From contig JAAFJT010000001.1 of NCBI GenBank assembly GCA_013298955.1, forward strand, positions 62,001 to 126,000: DNA of 64,000 nucleotides. Direction: 5' to 3'. Origin of the DNA: Chitinophagales bacterium. GTDB taxonomy: Bacteria; Bacteroidota; Bacteroidia; Chitinophagales; Saprospiraceae. Each line of letters starts with the position of its first letter. Position 1 is the stretch's first letter. The notes beneath the pieces were generated by a model, which worked only from the letters and a program-made list of their open reading frames with translations, had not been told where the DNA came from and did not search any database. Below are positions 23,311 through 32,031 of this stretch, in pieces. The translations under genes were made by a program, and so were the position numbers.

Positions 23311-26300
23311 CTATTCTTTTACAATCTTTTGTATAACAATCAGTTCCACATTATTTTTTATTTGAATAAAATAAATACCTGTTGTAAGATTTCCCGTCGG
23401 CAATTCCAAACGATTCTCTCCTACATTCACCGTATGCAAGGTTGTTAAAACATTTCTGCCTGTCACGTCTAAAACGGAAACGGTTGCTTCAAACGCTTTT
23501 GGGCTTTCAATGCCTACCGTTACATCGTTGAAAGTCGGGTTTGGAAACGTTTTGACGTTGAAAATAGCTCCGTTGACGTTCACAACACTCGTTCCGATAT
23601 TACAAACCGTTGCAATTTTGCCCAATTGACCGCGTACTTCGCCGCCAGGATTCATCGCCGTATGCACATTGAAATACGTGCCGCCCGTCACAATCGTATT
23701 TACATCCGCCATCATCAAATTGTTAATGTACCCAAAAAACGCATTGCTAACCATGGTCAACGGATACAAAACACCGCCTGCAACGCCTGTTGCTCCTTTA
23801 TGTACGTGTGCAGAACTCGCATTGCCCGTCAATTTGTCCACCACGAACATCGCATGAGCATTATCTTTATTGCGATTAATGGACATCATCCCCAATCCGT
23901 AACTCGGCGCAACCACCGCAGGAGCTTCTTGCGCTCCACACATGGACGTAATCAAACCTTCGCGCACCGTCGGATAAATTTGACCCCGAATTTCACCATT
24001 TGGATTCGCCGCCGTGTGGATGTTGAAATACCAACCACTTTTCAACGCCGTGTTAATATCCGCAACGGTGAAACCCGTAGCCGTACCTGTGTAGTAATTT
24101 TGAATCGTCGGAGAAGTCGCCAAAGTGGTCACGACTCCGCCTGCCATACCGCGTGTACCTGTGTGAATGTGGGCTGCTGTCGGAGTTAATCCCGTGTATA
24201 AAACGTTGTAACTCAATGTATCCAAAGTAGAATTGATGCTGACCAATCCTAAACCTTTTGCATTTGTCGTCACAAAAGGTGTTCCTTGCGCACCTTCTAA
24301 AAACGCATCGTGTTGAATCCCACGTTGTGGCATCAATTGCGCCCGAATTTCACCATTTGGATTTGCTGCCGTATGCACATTCACATAAACTTTGCCACTT
24401 GTCAAACTATCAAGAAACATTTGATTCACATCCAATGAACCCATTAAAACATTTCCATTCGCCGTCAACGTGTAGGCAACACCGCCCGCAACGCCCGCAC
24501 CGCCAAAATGTAGATGCGCCGATGCAATATCGCCACTTAAACCATTTACCACGATTTTGTAATCCAATTTCGCCTGACTGTACGAAAGTGTAAACGCGCC
24601 CAAACCTGCTGCCGTCGTACTGACCGCAGGCACTTGATTTGCACCCGACAACAATGCCATATAATTATTGTCTTTTTCCAACCGCAATTGAGCGCGAATT
24701 TCGCCATTTGGGTTAGCGGCAGTATGCACGTTCAAATACAAACCGTTGTCAATCGCTGCGGCTAATTGCGCTTTGGTGAAGGTCAAGGTCGTTTGAATCC
24801 GATTGCCGCGCACAAAACTCGACAAATCTATCAAAACACCCCCTGTTTGACCCGCCGCGCCGCTATGAATGTGGCAACCCGTGACCGCACCACTCAAACT
24901 GTCAAAAACCGCATTGACATTGACCGTCATATAATCTTCTTGTACCATGAAGGTTGCCAAACCTTTTGCAGGAGTCATCACCATCGGTACTTGATTCATG
25001 CCATTCAAACGACTCGCAAATAATAATTTCGCATCCGAATTCGGCATTTCAGTCGTTTCGCTACATTGATTTGCGGATTTTCCGAGTTGACCGCGTACTT
25101 CGCCGTTTGCATTCGCTGCCGTGTGTACATTATAATAGGTGTTGCCCATCATAATTGTCATCGCATTCGCGGGAGTCATTCCCGTGTATCCGAAAAACGC
25201 ATTGCCTGTCATCGCCGACAAATCGTATAAAACGCCGCCTGTCGCACCCGCCGCACCTGTATGTAAATGCGCTGAACTCGCATTGCCCGACAAACCGTTG
25301 TTGACAAACATGATATGAGCATTATCTTGCATGCGATTGATGGACATCATGCCCAAACCAATGGCACGACTATTCAAACTTGGGACTTGTTGAGAACCGC
25401 AAAGCGATGTAACAAAAGATTCTCGTACCGTAGAAAGCACTTGACCGCGAATTTCACCATTTGGATTCGCCGTAGAATGGATATTGAAATAAAAACCATC
25501 TTGTAAAGCGGCTTTCACCATGATAGCCGTCACGCCAGGCGCGAGTCCTGTGTAAAGATTCGTAACCGAAGGAGAAGGCGTTAAGGCAAAGACAACTCCG
25601 CCATTCATGCCCATCACGCCTTGATGCAAATGCGCACTTGTCGGCGTAACGCCCGTGTACAAAACCGCATAACTCATCGTGTCCAACGTCGAATAAATAC
25701 TGGCAATTGCTAAACCTATTGCATTCGTCGAAACGGCAGGTACTTCTTGCGCGCCTTCCAAAAACGCATTGTGTTGAATGCCTTGTTGAACGGATAATTG
25801 ACCGCGAATTTCACCGTTAGGATTGGCAGCCGTATGAATATTGACATAAATTGCGCCGATTTTCAAACTGTCCAAAAACGCGGAATTGACTGATAATGAA
25901 CCACTTAACACATTACCCGATGCCGTCAAAGCGTAAGCAACGCCACCTGCAACGCCCGCCGCGCCAAAATGCAAATGTGCCGAAGCGATTGCACCACTTA
26001 ACCCGTTGACGACGATTTTATAATCTAATTTGGTTTGGTCGTAAGACAATGTAAACGCGCCCAAACCTGCTGCTGTCGTATTGACCGCAGGCACTTGATT
26101 CGCGCCAGAAAGCATTGCCATATAATTATTGTCTTTTTCCAACCGCAATTGAGCGCGAATTTCACCATTTGGGTTGGCAGCAGTATGGACGTTCAAGTAT
26201 AAACCGCCGTCAATTGCCATTGCTAATTGCGCTTTGGTGAACGTAATTTGGGTTTGAAGGCGATTGCCCACCACATTTGAACTCAAATTAATCGCAACAC

Positions 26301-26559
26301 CACCATTTTGACCCGCCGCACCCGTGTGAATGTGGCAACCCGTGACCGCGCCACTCAAACTGTCAAAAACGGCATTGACTTGAACCGTCATGTAATCTTC
26401 CTGCACCAAAAAAGTGGCTAAACCTTTTGCCGTCGTGCTGACCGCAGGCACTTCATTGCTGCCGTACATTCGAGCGCAGAATAATAATTTGCCATCGGTG
26501 TTAAATCCAAAACTTTGGATGGATAATAAGCAACATAGGAGTAAATAATAATTCTTCAT
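23311..26559 (-). CDS. Secreted CHRD-repeat protein with T9SS type A sorting domain
   Basis: The 1082-residue protein starts at ATG 26559 (MKNYYLLLCCLLSIQSFGFN, signal peptide). The open frame extends to 26619 but that would precede the signal. It contains eight CHRD (chordin-like) domains of about 115 residues, each ending in a HTAANPNGEIRGQL-type motif. A four-domain block is duplicated head to tail (domain 1 with 5, 2 with 6 and so on, highly similar). The last about 75 residues (FPNPTFNDVTVGIESP to IQKIVKE) are a type A T9SS tail, so it is displayed on or released from the cell surface. A role in adhesion or extracellular structure is likely but unproven. The SigK-like/RskA-like pair lies downstream. 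Confidence 0.92.
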   Translation of the reverse strand: MKNYYLLLCCLLSIQSFGFNTDGKLLFCARMYGSNEVPAVSTTAKGLATFLVQEDYMTVQVNAVFDSLSGAVTGCHIHTGAAGQNGGVAINLSSNVVGNRLQTQITFTKAQLAMAIDGGLYLNVHTAANPNGEIRAQLRLEKDNNYMAMLSGANQVPAVNTTAAGLGAFTLSYDQTKLDYKIVVNGLSGAIASAHLHFGAAGVAGGVAYALTASGNVLSGSLSVNSAFLDSLKIGAIYVNIHTAANPNGEIRGQLSVQQGIQHNAFLEGAQEVPAVSTNAIGLAIASIYSTLDTMSYAVLYTGVTPTSAHLHQGVMGMNGGVVFALTPSPSVTNLYTGLAPGVTAIMVKAALQDGFYFNIHSTANPNGEIRGQVLSTVRESFVTSLCGSQQVPSLNSRAIGLGMMSINRMQDNAHIMFVNNGLSGNASSAHLHTGAAGATGGVLYDLSAMTGNAFFGYTGMTPANAMTIMMGNTYYNVHTAANANGEVRGQLGKSANQCSETTEMPNSDAKLLFASRLNGMNQVPMVMTPAKGLATFMVQEDYMTVNVNAVFDSLSGAVTGCHIHSGAAGQTGGVLIDLSSFVRGNRIQTTLTFTKAQLAAAIDNGLYLNVHTAANPNGEIRAQLRLEKDNNYMALLSGANQVPAVSTTAAGLGAFTLSYSQAKLDYKIVVNGLSGDIASAHLHFGGAGVAGGVAYTLTANGNVLMGSLDVNQMFLDSLTSGKVYVNVHTAANPNGEIRAQLMPQRGIQHDAFLEGAQGTPFVTTNAKGLGLVSINSTLDTLSYNVLYTGLTPTAAHIHTGTRGMAGGVVTTLATSPTIQNYYTGTATGFTVADINTALKSGWYFNIHTAANPNGEIRGQIYPTVREGLITSMCGAQEAPAVVAPSYGLGMMSINRNKDNAHAMFVVDKLTGNASSAHVHKGATGVAGGVLYPLTMVSNAFFGYINNLMMADVNTIVTGGTYFNVHTAMNPGGEVRGQLGKIATVCNIGTSVVNVNGAIFNVKTFPNPTFNDVTVGIESPKAFEATVSVLDVTGRNVLTTLHTVNVGENRLELPTGNLTTGIYFIQIKNNVELIVIQKIVKE

Positions 26560-26583
26560 TCTTGCTTGTTTAATAAAAGGATT

Positions 26584-26648
26584 AAAAAAGAGGTTTAAAA
26601 AAGCCTTGTAAATCAACATACGTTTAAAATTTGCAAAGTGGATTTCAG
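26584..26648 (-). promoter_or_regulatory. Upstream element of the CHRD gene, copy 1
   Basis: Minus-strand block with AAATCCACTTT, then CGTATGTTGATTTACAAGG and CTTTTTTAAACCTC, 25-90 bases before the CHRD ATG. A very similar block (26772-26838) lies at about the same distance before a 27-codon ORF. The conserved CGTATGT-N7-ACAAG could be an ECF sigma promoter. Confidence 0.5.
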
Positions 26649-26668
26649 TAATTGATTTTTTTTTGAAA

Positions 26669-26838
26669 TTATAATTTCCACTTATTTTTGTAAGTATTTT
26701 TAAAAATGAACGTTGCTAATAAGCAACTCACGAGTAAATTCAAATGGATCATGCTTTATCTTTTAAAAATTATAAAAGGAGGTTTAAAAAGTCTTGTATT
26801 TGGACATACGTGGAGGATCGGGAAAGTGGATTTATTAA
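26669..26838 (-). pseudogene. Remnant of a second CHRD-type gene: duplicated promoter and signal peptide
   Basis: Upstream of the CHRD gene the promoter block is repeated (26772-26838: AAATCCACTTT, CGTATGTCCAAATACAAG, CTTTTTAAACCTCC). An ORF of 27 codons begins 58 bases after its CGTATG, against 63 bases for the real gene. The ORF reads MIHLNLLVSCLLATFIFKNT then YKNKWKL and stop, a signal-peptide-like start matching the rhythm of MKNYYLLLCCLLSIQSFGF. Nothing like a CHRD domain follows. It looks like a truncated tandem duplicate. The rest of 26560-27057 has only the dyad at 26886. Confidence 0.5.
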
Positions 26839-26885
26839 AATGTTTTTTTTGATATAAATAATCTCAGTACATGACAAAAAAAAAT

Positions 26886-26990
26886 GGTAATATTTTTCCC
26901 GCAGATTTCGCAGATTTTTCCGCAGATTTGCGCGGATTTTTAAAAATAAAATTTGGAAAACCTGCGTAAATCTGCGAGAAAAATATTACC
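26886..26990. repeat. ATCCGCG-family inverted repeat
   Basis: GGTAATATTTTTCCCGCAG (from 26886) pairs with the block ending AAAATATTACC (26990), and internal GCAGATTTxCGCAG words repeat. It lies just before the promoter at 27021. Confidence 0.75.
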
Positions 26991-27020
26991 TACTTTTAAC
27001 CTTAAATGAAACATCGTTTT

Positions 27021-27053
27021 TTTGGGGAAATTTCATTTTTAAAATTACCTTTG
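27021..27053 (+). promoter_or_regulatory. Promoter of the CxGKC gene, near-leaderless
   Basis: TTTG (27021-27024), 21 bases, TACCTTTG (27046-27053). The ATG at 27058 begins four bases after the box, so the predicted transcription start falls on or just after the start codon. Confidence 0.65.
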
Positions 27054-27057
27054 CGCC

Positions 27058-27462
27058 ATGAATTACTTGAAAAATATATTAATGACCCTTTTGATTGCAG
27101 CCGTCTTGATACAGACCTTTGCAACAGTGGGCGTTATTATCCGATTTCAAGCAAATCAAGATTATTACGAACAAGTGTTATGCGTTAATAAAAATCGTCC
27201 TGAATTGGCTTGTCATGGCAAATGTTTTTTGATGCAACAGTTAAAATACGAATTTGAACAAGAACAATCGGCTGAAAGACAGCATCTTCAAAAATTGCTT
27301 GACCGAGATATAGTGCTTTTTTGCAATACGTTTGTGCCATTGAATTTAAAAACTCCTTTTTTTAATAGATTTCAAAACACGATAAATCACTTATTTTTAA
27401 AACAATTGCATACACAACTGCTTTCTGCCCGTATTTTTCACCCACCTGTCGCGCTCGCGTAA
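27058..27462 (+). CDS. Small membrane-anchored CxGKC-motif protein
   Basis: The 134-residue protein has one N-terminal membrane segment (about residues 5-28, ILMTLLIAAVLIQTFATVGV) and a periplasmic part with VNKNRPELACHGKCFLMQQL. That cysteine motif (C-x-G-K-C) plus the upstream Cys in QVLCVNKN is common to a family of uncharacterised Bacteroidota proteins that often sit in front of metal-related outer-membrane genes (from memory). The pair of cysteines and nearby His/Met suggest a metal or redox role. It is the first gene of a set running to 29794; the next gene follows after about 110 bases. Confidence 0.75.
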   Translation: MNYLKNILMTLLIAAVLIQTFATVGVIIRFQANQDYYEQVLCVNKNRPELACHGKCFLMQQLKYEFEQEQSAERQHLQKLLDRDIVLFCNTFVPLNLKTPFFNRFQNTINHLFLKQLHTQLLSARIFHPPVALA

Positions 27463-27571
27463 GGTTTGATAGCCTATATTCCATCTATTTTTTTGTTTTA
27501 AAAGGTCCAAAATAGCCTCTTGAAAGGTGCTGTTTTAGGATGATTTCGTTACCTAATTCATTGATTTTCAA

Positions 27572-28648
27572 TTGAAAAGAATACTTAATTTAGTAATTCT
27601 TGCAACGCTGTTTCTGTTAACACCGCTTTGCGACCTTTGTGCGCAATTGCCCAAGGTTGTTTGTACAGAATTGAGTTGTTGCAACGGCGGACATGACCCC
27701 ACACCTGCGGCAGTTATGATTAGCCACACGCATTCTAAAAACGAATGGATGTTTTCTTACAAGTATATGCGGATGCAAATGAATGATTTGCTTTCGGAAA
27801 CACAAACGATTTCCAAAAATGATGTATTTGTAAATTATCTCATGTCTCCCGACAAAATGTTTATGGATATGCACATGATTATGGGCATGTACGGTTTGAA
27901 CAATCGCTTGACTTTGATGGCAATGTTCAATTATAATAAGACAATAATGAATATGTCCATGTTTACGGCGGCACATCATCATGCGGGTAGCGACACGACT
28001 ATGGCAATGACGCACTCCATGCAAACGAATGGTTTAAGCGATTTCAAATGCAGTATGCTTTATCGTTTGATGGATTTGCCCAATTATCAACTGCTTTTCA
28101 GTGCGGGAGTGAGTTTTCCTTTGGGCAGTATCGCGGTGAAAGGAGCCAGTAAGGATGCAATGTATCCGAATCGCCCCTATCCATATTCGATGCAATTGGG
28201 TTCTGGCACGTTTGATTTGCTGCCTTGCGTCAATTATTTGTATCAAAAATCAAAATTTACAAGTAGTATTCAAATCTCAGGCATTGTCAGAACGCATTAT
28301 AATTCAATGAATTATAAATTAGGAAATGAATTAACGCTTCATACTTGGTTGTCCTATCAATGGCTTTCCTTTTTGAGCCATTCGGTTCGCTTAGAAGGCA
28401 ATTTCGCAGATAAGATAAGTGGTTATGATTCAACGCTTTACGCCTATAATGAACCTGCTGCAAATACAGCGAATTATGGTGGCAAAAGATTGAATCTTGC
28501 ATTTGGCACCGTCGCACAATTTAAAAAAGGTTTTATGAAACAAAATAGATTCGCATTTGAATATGTTATGCCGATTTATCAGCATTTGAATGGCATACAA
28601 ATGAAATTTAATAATACGTTGTCTGCATCTTGGTCTATTGGTTTTTAA
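27572..28648 (+). CDS. Met/His-rich outer-membrane beta-barrel (transporter-type) protein
   Basis: The 358-residue protein begins at TTG 27572 (no ATG gives the signal peptide MKRILNLVILATLFLLTPLC-DLCAQ). The mature part is a beta-barrel with aromatic-ended strands and a final phenylalanine (SWSIGF), as in the phenol-degradation/transporter-type outer-membrane proteins. Extracellular or plug-like loops are unusually rich in Met and His: MFMDMHMIMGMYG, MNMSMFTAAHHHAGSD and TTMAMTHSMQTN. Such clusters bind Cu(I). The start also has CTELSCCNGGHDP. I infer a role in copper sensing or passage at the outer membrane. It is followed by an overlapping MbnP-like gene. Confidence 0.8.
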   Translation: MKRILNLVILATLFLLTPLCDLCAQLPKVVCTELSCCNGGHDPTPAAVMISHTHSKNEWMFSYKYMRMQMNDLLSETQTISKNDVFVNYLMSPDKMFMDMHMIMGMYGLNNRLTLMAMFNYNKTIMNMSMFTAAHHHAGSDTTMAMTHSMQTNGLSDFKCSMLYRLMDLPNYQLLFSAGVSFPLGSIAVKGASKDAMYPNRPYPYSMQLGSGTFDLLPCVNYLYQKSKFTSSIQISGIVRTHYNSMNYKLGNELTLHTWLSYQWLSFLSHSVRLEGNFADKISGYDSTLYAYNEPAANTANYGGKRLNLAFGTVAQFKKGFMKQNRFAFEYVMPIYQHLNGIQMKFNNTLSASWSIGF

Positions 28649-29415
28649 ATATTTTGAATCAAAATTTTATATTAATGTTTTTGGGTTTATTGCTGACGGC
28701 TTGCACGCCTAAACAAACGGTTTTGCCCGAACCAATCGTTCCAAAAGGCACTTTTATGCTTCATTTGCACACTTATTTGGATAACAATGAAGTGGATTTG
28801 TATAACATTGATTACACGTTGCTCGATGGGCGCAAAATATCGTTGAGTATGGCTCAATTGTATCTTTCTGACATCCAATTAGTGAAATTGGACGGTTCGA
28901 CGCTCCCTTTTGCGGGTAAAAAAATTTTTAAAGTTTTAGAAACAGATACGTATTTAGTGGGTGATGTGGCTGTTGGCAATTATAAATCCATTCGGTTCAA
29001 AGTAGGGCTTGACCCAACCACGAATCTTTTGAATCCAATGATGCCATCCGATTCCGCCCTCCTTAATAAATCCGAAATGTGGTTCAATAATACGGCGCAA
29101 CCAGATGGTTATATTTTTATGAATGTGCAAGGTAAAATAGATACTTCTGCCAATCGGAATAAGCCACTGGTGCCTTTCAGTTATAAAATTGGAACCAATG
29201 CGCATTCCGTGCAAGTCAATATGGGGGATAAAAATTTTACGGTGGAAGAAGGCAAAAGTATTTTTGGGCATCTTTGGATTGATTATTCTAAACTTTTTAA
29301 TGGTATTCCATTGAATCTTGCGCCTAATTTGTCGGTGAAAACAGTTCAAGATAATAGTTCAGCACTTGCGGCGAAGATTGCCAATAACATTCCATCTATG
29401 TTTATTTATGAATAA
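28630..29415 (+). CDS. MbnP-like copper-binding lipoprotein
   Basis: The protein is up to 261 aa; the start is uncertain (TTG 28630 overlaps the preceding stop; TTG 28654 and ATG 28675 are alternatives). It begins with a lipoprotein signal and lipobox LLTAC (Cys25). It has the MbnP beta-sandwich pattern: LHLHTYLDNNEV, SMAQLYLSDIQLVKLDG, then SEMWFNNTAQPDGYIFMNVQG with Trp about 151 matching the MbnP tryptophan region. MbnP, found with the di-heme enzyme MbnH, binds copper after oxidation of this Trp. Here the next gene encodes a mono-heme cytochrome instead. The neighbours' Met/His richness also points to copper. Confidence 0.78.
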   Translation: MVYWFLNILNQNFILMFLGLLLTACTPKQTVLPEPIVPKGTFMLHLHTYLDNNEVDLYNIDYTLLDGRKISLSMAQLYLSDIQLVKLDGSTLPFAGKKIFKVLETDTYLVGDVAVGNYKSIRFKVGLDPTTNLLNPMMPSDSALLNKSEMWFNNTAQPDGYIFMNVQGKIDTSANRNKPLVPFSYKIGTNAHSVQVNMGDKNFTVEEGKSIFGHLWIDYSKLFNGIPLNLAPNLSVKTVQDNSSALAAKIANNIPSMFIYE

Positions 29416-29794
29416 AATATTGAAAATCAGTTTTATACATATCTATTTAATTTTTAATTTTTCATGCAAACATGAAAAAATAGTACTCATTGATGCGCCG
29501 TCAATCGTGTCATTCAGCCGAGAGATCCAACCGATTTTTAATCAACATTGTAATACGGTTGGTTGTCATTTTGGTACGCAGGCGGCAGGCAGGTTGAATC
29601 TGGAATCATCCGTTGCGTATGCGCAATTGATGAAAAGTGGGAAAGGTTATATTGATACGTTGATGCCGACGCAAAGCGTGCTTTATTCGGCGATGAATTC
29701 GACCTCCAATCCCATGCCGCCCAAAGGGAAATTAGAAGACGCGACGCTCGCATTGATTTTGAAATGGATAGCGCAAAAAGCGAGTAACAATTAA
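29408..29794 (+). CDS. Mono-heme c-type cytochrome (CX4CH type)
   Basis: The 128-residue protein starts at ATG 29408, overlapping the MbnP-like stop by eight bases (ATGAATAA), so it is translationally coupled. It has a lipoprotein-like signal with Cys about 20 (LIFNFSCKHEK), then REIQPIFNQHCNTVGCHFG with a C-N-T-V-G-C-H heme motif (CX4CH, frequent in Bacteroidota homologues) and a distal NPMPPKG methionine. It would be a periplasmic, membrane-attached electron carrier. Given its partner, it might take the place of MbnH in oxidising or reducing the MbnP-like protein; that is speculative. Confidence 0.82.
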   Translation: MNKILKISFIHIYLIFNFSCKHEKIVLIDAPSIVSFSREIQPIFNQHCNTVGCHFGTQAAGRLNLESSVAYAQLMKSGKGYIDTLMPTQSVLYSAMNSTSNPMPPKGKLEDATLALILKWIAQKASNN

Positions 29795-29797
29795 TAT

Positions 29798-29836
29798 AAC
29801 ACCGTTTGGAAGGTTTCAAACCTTCCAAACGGTGTT
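29798..29836. terminator. Perfect dyad after the metal cluster
   Basis: AACACCGTTTGGAAGGTTT, a central C, and the exact complement to 29836, directly after the cytochrome stop. It belongs to the AAGGTTT family and probably terminates the cluster. Confidence 0.8.
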
Positions 29837-29881
29837 GTATCGAATTAAATATTATTTTTTAACGAATCAAAAAAAATTAAA

Positions 29882-32026
29882 ATGAATAAGATTCAACATT
29901 TTTGTACTCTTTTGCTGATAGTGACAGCATTTTTGACATTGACAAGCAACCCTATTTTTGCGCATTTTGGTTCAAAAGGACCGTTTGGCGGGTCTGTCAA
30001 TTGCGCAACTGTTTATGATTCAACGGTTTACATCGGCACGACGAATGGCGGTGTGTATCGAAGCAGCAATTCCAATTTAACGGGTTGGTCAGCGATGCCT
30101 GTCGGCTTGAAAAGTGGTAAAATCACTGCTTTGGCACATTCGGGCAGTTATTTGGTGGCGGGAACGCTGGATAGTGGCGTTTACATTTACAGTGGTTCCG
30201 TCGGCACAGACAGACATTGGGTGAAAATCAATAATGGATTGACTAATTTAAAAATTTTATCATTAGTCGCGTTAGATTCCATCACTTTTCTGGCAGGAAC
30301 GGACGGCGGCGGACTTTTCAAAACCACTAATAAAGGCGCAACTTGGGCAGATATTGCATGGAGTCATCATTCGATTACGGCGTTGGTCAAAATTGGGAAT
30401 CGCATTTTGGGGACGAGATTGGTCGGCGGCGTGTACGTTTCGACTGATAACGGTGATACTTGGAGTAGTTTTAATGATGTCAATACGGTCAACATTAGTG
30501 GCACTATCTCCTTGATACACAACGCTTTAACAGATGAATTATCGGTTATTAATGCGAATGGTATTTTTATTTTGTCTAATGCGAGTACGACCACGACCCC
30601 TGTGTACAGGGCTGCACAAACAGGTTTGACAGCAGGGACGGTTTTGCGCAAGATTGCCACAAATGGTACCAATTGGTATTTGGCAACCGATAAAGGCGTT
30701 TTCACGACGGCAACAAATATGATCAATTGGACTAATGCGAATACGGGTTTACAAACGCAAGATGTAACGATTGTCATGCCATTCCGAACGAATTTAATTG
30801 TCGGCACGAACAAAGGCGGGATGTATAAATCGCCTTCCAATGCCATCGCGTGGACGGCGCATAACTCAGGTTACAACAATCTTGAAACGTATGCGATGGA
30901 AACAAGTGGTATTGCGGTGGTGGTTGCGGCGACCGAAAAAGGTGTTTTTGTCAGCACCGATTTGGCAGCGACTTATGTGCGAGCGAATAACGGTTTGACC
31001 GATAGTTTAAACGTAACGTATTTAAAATTTTTAGGAAGTGTTTTATACGCGGGGACTAAAAATGGAGGGATTTTCACGAGTGCCGACACGGGTAAGACAT
31101 GGTCATCCATCAATGCAGGTTTAACCAATCTTCATATTAACAAAATATTTGTATATACATCGAATGTATATATTTTAGACGCGAACCATCAACTTTTTCA
31201 ATACAATGGTTTCAATTGGGTTTCCATACAAACGGGTTTACCTGCGAATGCAATACCGACTTCGATGACTTTTTACAATTCAAAAATGCTACTTGGGACT
31301 TTTGGACAAGGTATTTTTACGAAATCGGTTTCAAATGGCGTTTGGGTTGCTGAAAATACAGGTTTGACGAATCAGAAAGTGACTGCTGTTGCCACAAATG
31401 GCACTAAAATTTTTGCAGGAACAGACGGTTCGGGTGTATTTGTTTCAGAAATGGGCGCGGTCAATTGGCGGCAAACCAATCTGACAACCATCTCTCATAC
31501 GGTTTTAATGGGTTTGGACGGAACAAAAATTCAAGAAATGGGCTTTTACAATGGTTATCTATTTGCGAGTTACAAAGGTGGTTTATTAGTGACTTCCGAT
31601 AATGGCACGACTTGGATTGCGGGTGGTAATCAATTTAACTTGCCAAGTTATTCTAATATCAGTACGGTTACTTTTGTCACGACGCGGGTTTTTGTTACAA
31701 CGGAAAACAATGGTTTGTACTCGAATGCTTTATCGGAATTGCCTGCGATTGTTTCAAAAAGCGATGATATTAATATTAATTTGAATGAATCGGTGAGCAT
31801 TAGCCCGAATCCCAATCAAGGTCAGTTTAAACTTCATTTTAAAAATACTTTATTAGACGTGAAATCGGTTGTGATTTACGACCATACTGGAAGACAAATG
31901 CAAATTATTTACGATGTGAAAGGTTTAGAAACGCTTGATTTATCTGTAAATTATCCTGCGGGCATTTACTTTGTGCGGGTGAATGCGGAAAATGGCAGTG
32001 CGGTTAAAAAAATCGTAATTCAATAG
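29882..32026 (+). CDS. Secreted beta-propeller (sortilin/BNR-like) protein with T9SS type A tail
   Basis: The 714-residue protein has a signal peptide (MNKIQHFCTLLLIVTAFLTL, cleaved after FAH) and about ten repeats of about 50 residues (GTTNGGVYRSSNSNL, GTDGGGLFKTTNKGATW, GTKNGGIFTSADTGKTW). Each has an (A/S)GT-x-G-G-(V/I)-(Y/F) and a (D/N)-x-G-x-T-W motif, the BNR/YCF48-type propeller signature. The last 85 residues (SPNPNQGQFKLHFK to VKKIVIQ) are a type A sorting domain. It is thus exported by T9SS to the cell surface or medium. The ligand is unknown. It lies between two hairpins and has no operon partner. Confidence 0.9.
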   Translation: MNKIQHFCTLLLIVTAFLTLTSNPIFAHFGSKGPFGGSVNCATVYDSTVYIGTTNGGVYRSSNSNLTGWSAMPVGLKSGKITALAHSGSYLVAGTLDSGVYIYSGSVGTDRHWVKINNGLTNLKILSLVALDSITFLAGTDGGGLFKTTNKGATWADIAWSHHSITALVKIGNRILGTRLVGGVYVSTDNGDTWSSFNDVNTVNISGTISLIHNALTDELSVINANGIFILSNASTTTTPVYRAAQTGLTAGTVLRKIATNGTNWYLATDKGVFTTATNMINWTNANTGLQTQDVTIVMPFRTNLIVGTNKGGMYKSPSNAIAWTAHNSGYNNLETYAMETSGIAVVVAATEKGVFVSTDLAATYVRANNGLTDSLNVTYLKFLGSVLYAGTKNGGIFTSADTGKTWSSINAGLTNLHINKIFVYTSNVYILDANHQLFQYNGFNWVSIQTGLPANAIPTSMTFYNSKMLLGTFGQGIFTKSVSNGVWVAENTGLTNQKVTAVATNGTKIFAGTDGSGVFVSEMGAVNWRQTNLTTISHTVLMGLDGTKIQEMGFYNGYLFASYKGGLLVTSDNGTTWIAGGNQFNLPSYSNISTVTFVTTRVFVTTENNGLYSNALSELPAIVSKSDDININLNESVSISPNPNQGQFKLHFKNTLLDVKSVVIYDHTGRQMQIIYDVKGLETLDLSVNYPAGIYFVRVNAENGSAVKKIVIQ

Positions 32027-32031
32027 GCATT

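Noticed and set aside
23626-24189. 187-codon plus-strand frame opposite the CHRD gene
   Set aside because: It is the antisense shadow of the repeated CHRD domains (Arg/His-rich, low complexity); the CHRD gene has a signal peptide, domains and a sorting tail.
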